A stretch of 64,000 nt of DNA, taken from contig CM049309.1 of NCBI GenBank assembly GCA_026874595.1, positions 12,762,576 through 12,826,575 on the forward strand, read 5' to 3'. Each line of letters opens with the position of its first letter. Positions within the stretch are counted from its first letter, which is position 1. The position numbers and the translations under genes were made by a program. This DNA comes from Sipunculus nudus. Taxonomy: Eukaryota > Annelida > Sipuncula > Golfingiida > Sipunculidae. The notes below the pieces were generated by a model. The model saw only the letters and a program-made list of their open reading frames with translations, was not told the origin of the DNA and ran no database searches. Shown here piece after piece: positions 58,945 to 64,000 of this stretch.

Positions 58945-60147
58945 TTAAAAAGGAAACTGTTTGTGAAACTGGCTGAGCACCGTCTGGGTCTGTTCAGCAG
59001 GGATGAGGGCCATGAGCTCCAGGGCATTTCTCATTCTCTTGAGCGTTTCATAGTTGTCTCTGCCCGTGACCGTCAGAGTGAAGACTTCCATATCACCTAC
59101 TTTCCTCCGCTTGTCCATCGTGGCACCGACCTGCGGAGCCCCAAGACCTGTGGCTTTTCTTTTCTGGCCCGCCTGTGGACCTGTCTTCTCATCCACCCGA
59201 CGGTCCCGACCGGGGCAGGCACAGATTCGGACCTCGGCAGACTGTCTGCCCAGCACTTGCCCCTGGTGTTCCAGCGTGAAGATGACCCTGAGAGGGCGTC
59301 TGTTGAGTCCACCCACACAGGAAGAGAAGCACATGAACTGGTAGAGGTTGGTGATCCATTGGTTACCCGCTTGTGGTGTCTGATGAGGTATAATGACTGA
59401 CTGCCTGCGCGTTTCGGGGTCCTCGTAGTACCGGGAAAGTGAATGTTCGCATCGCAGCAGGTGGGATGGTGCTGGGTGGTTGTCGTTGAACTCGCTTGTA
59501 CCGGCGTGGTTTGGACATCGGCTGACGATCTCCTGCACGTGTTCCGGCTTGACATAGACAGGCATGGCTCTGATAATACTACCGCTGGGAGGTGGGGTGG
59601 CCGTGGTGAACTTGACCGGACAAGCAGTGGCCATGCGCACATAGAGTTTATTCAGAGCTGGTGAGTAGGTCCAGTTGGCAGATTTGGTGTCCTTGACTGG
59701 CTGTTCGAAACCCACCTGGAAGCCGTAGTGGCCTGGGTATGCCGTGGCAGACGGCAGGGAGTGCTGCTGGCCTGTGGCTGGAGAAGCCTGCGGTGACGGG
59801 GTTGATGTGGTCAGGGGTACAGGGATTTGCGAGTCCGCTGCTCTGTCACTCATGTCACGTGACGCATCGGCTTCCAGCAGATCCTGTACGCTGTCGGCAT
59901 GAGTGTAATATTCTTCGGGATCCGTTTTCAGAAGATCGGCGTGTGGACGGCCGAGAACTCCCTCCACGTCCGCCGTGCTGAGTGGACAGAGGTCCTCCGA
60001 ATCCGAACCGGAACTGAGCGAATGCCACAGCTGATCCACCTCATCTGAAACATCGTATTGCTCGGTGTCTTCTAGCACAAACGCTGGTTGCTTTTTCGCC
60101 GGGCTGGTTTGAAGATCGGTCCGATGATAGTGCATGAATGAAGTCAT
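58945..60147 (-). CDS. p53: p53-family transcription factor, gene 18 (intact, T209S and D374N)
   Basis: All 400 codons are open. D374N is private and lies in the tetramerisation helix, at the position of human N345. Functional DNA-binding residues are intact. One base (58910) in the apical loop of the 3' UTR hairpin differs from other copies. The TATA box is at 60228-60235. Confidence 0.94.
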   Translation of the reverse strand: MTSFMHYHRTDLQTSPAKKQPAFVLEDTEQYDVSDEVDQLWHSLSSGSDSEDLCPLSTADVEGVLGRPHADLLKTDPEEYYTHADSVQDLLEADASRDMSDRAADSQIPVPLTTSTPSPQASPATGQQHSLPSATAYPGHYGFQVGFEQPVKDTKSANWTYSPALNKLYVRMATACPVKFTTATPPPSGSIIRAMPVYVKPEHVQEIVSRCPNHAGTSEFNDNHPAPSHLLRCEHSLSRYYEDPETRRQSVIIPHQTPQAGNQWITNLYQFMCFSSCVGGLNRRPLRVIFTLEHQGQVLGRQSAEVRICACPGRDRRVDEKTGPQAGQKRKATGLGAPQVGATMDKRRKVGDMEVFTLTVTGRDNYETLKRMRNALELMALIPAEQTQTVLSQFHKQFPF

Positions 60148-62276
60148 TTTTTTTCAGTTATTGTGAATAGCAGGATGTTGTTATGTGAAAAGCGGCTCGG
60201 ATACTGCAGTCAATTACGGGAAGTGGGTATATATATTTGACCATTGTATTTAAAGTGATAAGTATTTCCTGAAGAGCGGTCAGTTCATAAGGCGTTGTTG
60301 AGAGTAGATATCTAGCGCAGTCTGGTACTCGCCATCGCAGAACCTATTGGACACGGTCCATTACTCTCAACCCATCACATCACAGGGCGTGGGAGGAATG
60401 ATTAGGTCGGGGCGCCAGGTGCGGGCAGGGCCGTCCCGGTCCACTGCTTCTCACTCGGAACCGGGCAAGCCTCTTGATTATCATTACCAGTGCTCAGTTA
60501 AGGGAAATGACTTCAAACAGAGACTTAAACAATCGCAATGTTCTTGCAGTGTAACAGTGAGAAGATTATTACTCGGAGACCGCATTTAAATGCAGTTCAG
60601 AAAAGAGGGAAAATCGTCATTAATTCATGCAGTCGCTGGTATTTTGCCGCTGTTGCGCTGAAACTAAACAACCATTTTAATTATCCTAGTGATACATAAT
60701 AAAATAACAACAATTCAGTACAAGTACACGTGATGAGGTTTATTTAACAGGCTTGACTCAAGTGAATAATATTTTTTTAATGAATTCTATTTGGGCCGAA
60801 TCGAAAAAAAAATCTTATCTTCTCGTAATGATTTCTATTTTATGTGCTCCTCGATTAGAATTATAAAGGGTGACACTAAAATTACCATTTTAAACGTGAA
60901 ATGTTCGAAAGATTTTTGGCTATTTTTTTTTTTTTTTTTTTTTTAGGCTCATGGATTGACAGCGGTGATGTCATCCGGTGTGGGCGAAGTAACCAGCGAC
61001 TAGGATAACCGCTGAGGAAACAGCTTCCGTAACTGACAGGCTTTAATAAATTAACAACTATATTTGTTCTCTTCTCACACACACATTCACGCGCGCACAT
61101 GCAGTGAATCAATTTTTAATATATTAATGCGCAAGATAAGAATAAAGAGATATATACATATCACCAATTAACATATATATTTTACTGCAGTGTCGCTGAA
61201 TATACGTCAGGTGAAGACATCATGCAGTTCTTACATCAAACATTGCCGGCAGTCTGACCGACACGCACATGCATGTAAAAGTTTAAACAAACCAAAATGA
61301 GTCGTCAAGAAAAAATCGACAAGTAACATCCAAAAATGCAGTTACCAATAAAAATACATTTTAACCAATACCTGCAGAAATAAAAAAAAATTTCCTAACC
61401 GCTTTGATGTAATACCGAGCAAAAGATCAAAGGCTGTTGTTTGTAAATTTGATGAAATTCGGAATTTTATTTTTGGTTCACCAAAGGCAATATCAAAACG
61501 ATAACGTTATCAAAAATAACTCCGACAAATTCACATGGCATTTGTATGTGTGACATTGAAAGTTTGGGTTGAGTTACAGAATTAATCGGAAACGAGCTCG
61601 ATATACAGGAAAGCGGCCCTTCATTTTCATGTTCCGCTGCACTCTTGTAAAGGCCGAGGATTAATTTGCGGGAACAACTTTTGTTTTGCTATTGTACCGG
61701 TACAAAAGGCGACTTTGTCTGGGCCTGCGTATTCAGAAAATGAGATATCCTGGGTTCCATCATCTTTTAATAGTGGGCTTTATATTTTGCGGGATTAATT
61801 TCACGAGCCCCGGCAAAGACTGCAACAAAGTATTCATGTTCGGAAAGCGCGTACTGCATTGAGTCTCTATATATATAGTCTCTTGTATTGATAATGATGT
61901 AATCGCATGATTTTATTAAGGAAAATGGGTTACCAGAATTCGTAACAGACAGGATTTTCTCCATATTTATTGAAGATAAATGACAATAATATCTGACAGT
62001 GGGTTGAAAATATTTATTATAATATAATTGAATATGTCAAGCAAATGAAATAGTTTATGTGGCAACAATATTGACATAACCCGCAACAATTTACATGTAC
62101 ACAAGGATGTTAGAAAAATATTGTTATTTTAGTGGATCAACACGTAAAAGCACCGAGTGCACGAAATATAAGCAAATACATAGATGTAATATATTATAGC
62201 ACCTAAAGAGTTGTGAACCTAATATTTGAGGCGCTGCTCATGCAGCAGGCATGCAGAATGTCCTCTGGAAATTAGG
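60148..62276. other. Spacer 18
   Basis: It has the same layout as spacer 0. The T run is 60923-60944 (22 T). It shares GCGCCAGGTG and CAAACAGAGAC with spacer 10. A one-base deletion near 61812 (CCCCGGCAAAG) and a TTT-to-TTA change break the 50-codon ORF. AAAATCGTCATT near 60610 is private. No other gene is seen. Confidence 0.8.
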
Positions 62277-63479
62277 TTAAAAAGGAAACTGTTTGTGAAA
62301 CTGGCCGAGCACCGTCTGGGTCTGTTCAGCAGGGATGAGGGCCATGAGCTCCAGGGCATCTCTCATTCTCTTGAGCGTTTCATAGTTGTCTCTGCCCGTG
62401 ACCGTCAGAGTGAAGACTTCCATATCACCTACTTTCCTCCGCTTGTCCATCGTGGCACCGACCTGCGGAGCCCCAAGACCTGTGGCTTTTCTTTTCTGGC
62501 CCGCCTGTGGACCTGTCTTCTCATCCACCCGACGGTCCCGACCGGGGCAGGCACAGATTCGGACCTCGGCAGACTGTCTGCCCAGCACTTGCCCCTGGTG
62601 TTCCAGCGTGAAGATGACCCTGAGAGGGCGTCTGTTCAGTCCACCCACACAGGAAGAGAAGCACATGAACTGGTAGAGGTTGGTGATCCATTGGTTACCC
62701 GCTTGTGGTGTCTGATGAGGTATAATGACTGACTGCTTGCGCGTTTCGGGGTCCTCGTAGTACCGGGAAAGTGAATGTTCGCATCGCAGCAGGTGGGATG
62801 GTGCTGGGTGGTTGTCGTTGAACTCGCTTGTACCGGCGTGGTTTGGACATCGGCTGACGATCTTCTGCACGTGTTCCGGCTTGACATAGACAGGCATGGC
62901 TCTGATACTACTACCGCTGGGAGGTGGGGTGGCCGTGGTGAACTTGACCGGACAAGCAGTGGCCATGCGCACATAGAGTTTATTCAGAGCTGGTGAGTAG
63001 GTCCAGTTGGCAGATTTGGTGTCCTTGACTGGCTGTTCGAAACCCACTTGGAAGCCGTAGTGGCCTGGGTATGCCGTGGCAGACGGCAGGGAGTGCTGCT
63101 GGCCTGTGGCTGGAGAAGCCTGCGGTGACGGGGTTGATGTGGTCAGGGGTACAGGGATTTGCGAGTCCGCTGCTCTGTCACTCATGTCACGTGACGCATC
63201 GGCTTCCAGCAGATCCTGTACGCTGTCGGCATGAGTGTAATATTCTTCGGGATCCGTTTTCAGAAGATCGGCGTGTGGACGGCCGAGAACTCCCTCCACG
63301 TCCGCCGTGCTGAGTGGACAGAGGTCCTCCGAATCCGAACCGGAACTGAGCGAATGCCACAGCTGATCCACCTCATCTGAAACATCGTATTGCTCGGTGT
63401 CTTCTAGCACAAACGCTGGTTGCTTTTTCGCCGGGCTGGTTTTAAGATCGGTCCGATGATAGTGCATGAATGAAGTCAT
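62277..63479 (-). CDS. p53: p53-family transcription factor, gene 19 (intact, most divergent)
   Basis: The frame is open for 400 codons with Q13K, I191S, E206K, T209S, R248K and S392G. E206K lies four residues before R210 and may change the Zn-loop region. None of the Zn ligands or listed contact arginines is altered. A silent change at 62637 is shared with gene 5. The TATA box is at 63560-63567. Confidence 0.93.
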   Translation of the reverse strand: MTSFMHYHRTDLKTSPAKKQPAFVLEDTEQYDVSDEVDQLWHSLSSGSDSEDLCPLSTADVEGVLGRPHADLLKTDPEEYYTHADSVQDLLEADASRDMSDRAADSQIPVPLTTSTPSPQASPATGQQHSLPSATAYPGHYGFQVGFEQPVKDTKSANWTYSPALNKLYVRMATACPVKFTTATPPPSGSSIRAMPVYVKPEHVQKIVSRCPNHAGTSEFNDNHPAPSHLLRCEHSLSRYYEDPETRKQSVIIPHQTPQAGNQWITNLYQFMCFSSCVGGLNRRPLRVIFTLEHQGQVLGRQSAEVRICACPGRDRRVDEKTGPQAGQKRKATGLGAPQVGATMDKRRKVGDMEVFTLTVTGRDNYETLKRMRDALELMALIPAEQTQTVLGQFHKQFPF

Positions 63480-64000
63480 TTTTTTTCAGTTATTGTGAAT
63501 AGCAGGATGTTGTTATGTGAAAAGCGGCTCGGATACTGCAGTCAATTACGGGAAGTGGGTATATATATTTGACCATTGTATTTAAAGTGATAAATATTTT
63601 TCTGAAGAGCGGTCAGTTCATAAGGCGTTGTTGAGAGTAGATATCTAGCGCAGTCTGGTACTCGCCATCGCAGAACCTATTGGACACGGTCCATTACTCT
63701 CAACCCATCACATCACAGGGCGTGGGAGGAATGATTAGGTCGGGGCGCCCGGTGCGGGCAGGGCCGTCCCGGTCCACTGCTTCTAACTCGGAACCGGGCA
63801 AGCCTCTTGATTATCATTACCAGTGCTCAGTTAAGGGAAATGACTTCAAACGGAGACTTAAACAATCGCAATGTTCTTGCAGTGTAACAGTGAGAAGATT
63901 ATTACTCGGAGACCGCATTTAAATGCAGTTCAGAAAAGAGGGACAATCATCATTAATTCATGCAGTCCCTGGTATTTTGCCGCTGTTGCGCTGAAACTAA
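63480..64000. other. Spacer 19 (partial, cut by window end)
   Basis: It contains the core promoter of gene 19 (TATA 63560-63567) and the GC-rich island. It carries the GATAAATATTTTTCTG variant shared only with spacer 5, and CTTCTAACTCGG in place of CTTCTCACTCGG. The T-run segment and the next gene lie beyond the window. Confidence 0.8.

Larger units (their letters stand above)
1..64000. repeat. Tandem array of about 3.33-kb p53-gene units (20 units, both ends open)
   Basis: The same unit recurs from end to end. Minus-strand start codons lie at 219, 3558, 6891, 10223, 13560, 16890, 20218, 23546, 26872, 30195, 33526, 36855, 40182, 43506, 46838, 50163, 53489, 56821, 60147 and 63479, so the spacing is 3323-3339 bp. 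All units have the same orientation. By eye, units differ by scattered substitutions and by homopolymer length changes, a divergence of roughly one or two percent. The window begins inside a gene and ends inside a spacer, so the true copy number is higher than 20. Concerted evolution by unequal exchange and conversion is the natural reading. Assembly error in copy number cannot be excluded from sequence alone. Confidence 0.98.

Noticed and set aside
1-64000. Mobile element ends, LTRs or target-site duplications bounding the unit
   Set aside because: I searched by eye for terminal inverted or long direct repeats within the unit and for duplicates of the sequence beside the A run near the predicted 5' end; none was convincing. 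No transposase, integrase or reverse transcriptase frame is present.
1-64000. CRISPR array, bacterial operon or rDNA/satellite array
   Set aside because: The regular repetition is of 3.33-kb units with a eukaryotic gene, TATA promoter and AATAAA signals. There are no short spacer-repeat arrays, rRNA or tRNA sequences.

Overview
The whole 64 kb window is one head-to-tail tandem array with a period of about 3.32-3.34 kb. No single-copy sequence is visible and neither end of the array is reached. Each unit carries one gene on the minus strand: an uninterrupted 400-codon reading frame for a p53-family transcription factor. It has an N-terminal transactivation box, a complete Zn-binding p53 DNA-binding domain, basic nuclear-localisation clusters and a tetramerisation domain. 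A 2.1 kb, mostly AT-rich spacer separates consecutive genes.

There are 19 full-length gene loci plus the first 73 codons of a twentieth. Thirteen loci are open over all 400 codons (genes 1-6, 11, 12, 14, 15, 17, 18, 19). Genes 7-10 share a TAG at codon 295, gene 9 has a second stop at codon 162, and genes 13 and 16 share a one-base deletion at codon 297. Genes 3 and 6 encode identical proteins, as do 11, 12 and 15, and 14 and 17.

The organism is a metazoan, since p53 with a tetramerisation domain is an animal family. The DNA-binding domain has an invertebrate, p63/p73-like character (for example CPNH, then an NHPAP segment, then a cysteine where vertebrate proteins usually have valine in the RCEH stretch). 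A marine invertebrate such as a mollusc or other lophotrochozoan is my best guess, not a proven one. Ordinary p53-family genes have many introns. The uninterrupted frame therefore points to a retrocopy or cDNA-mediated intron loss, followed by tandem amplification.

Each spacer, read in + coordinates, contains in order: the leader and core promoter of the gene on its left (TATA box, with an initiator-like CAGTA exactly 30 nt downstream in transcription sense); a short CpG- and GC-rich island; AT-rich DNA; a homopolymer T run (poly(A) on the gene strand) next to a roughly 90-bp less AT-rich segment; a CA microsatellite; further AT-rich DNA with several perfect palindromes and a 50-codon plus-strand ORF of doubtful status; and the 3' UTR of the next gene, with AATAAA signals and a stem-loop that includes the stop codon.

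Shared private mutations reveal the array's history. Units 12-14 and 15-17 form a recent three-unit (9.98 kb) tandem duplication. Genes 7 and 10 are also related at three-unit spacing. Widely separated units (5 and 19; 10 and 18) share rare variants. This is the pattern expected from unequal crossing-over and gene conversion. Functionally, the array would be a high-dosage p53 locus with a minority of truncated copies, a loose parallel to the TP53 retrogene expansion known in elephants.
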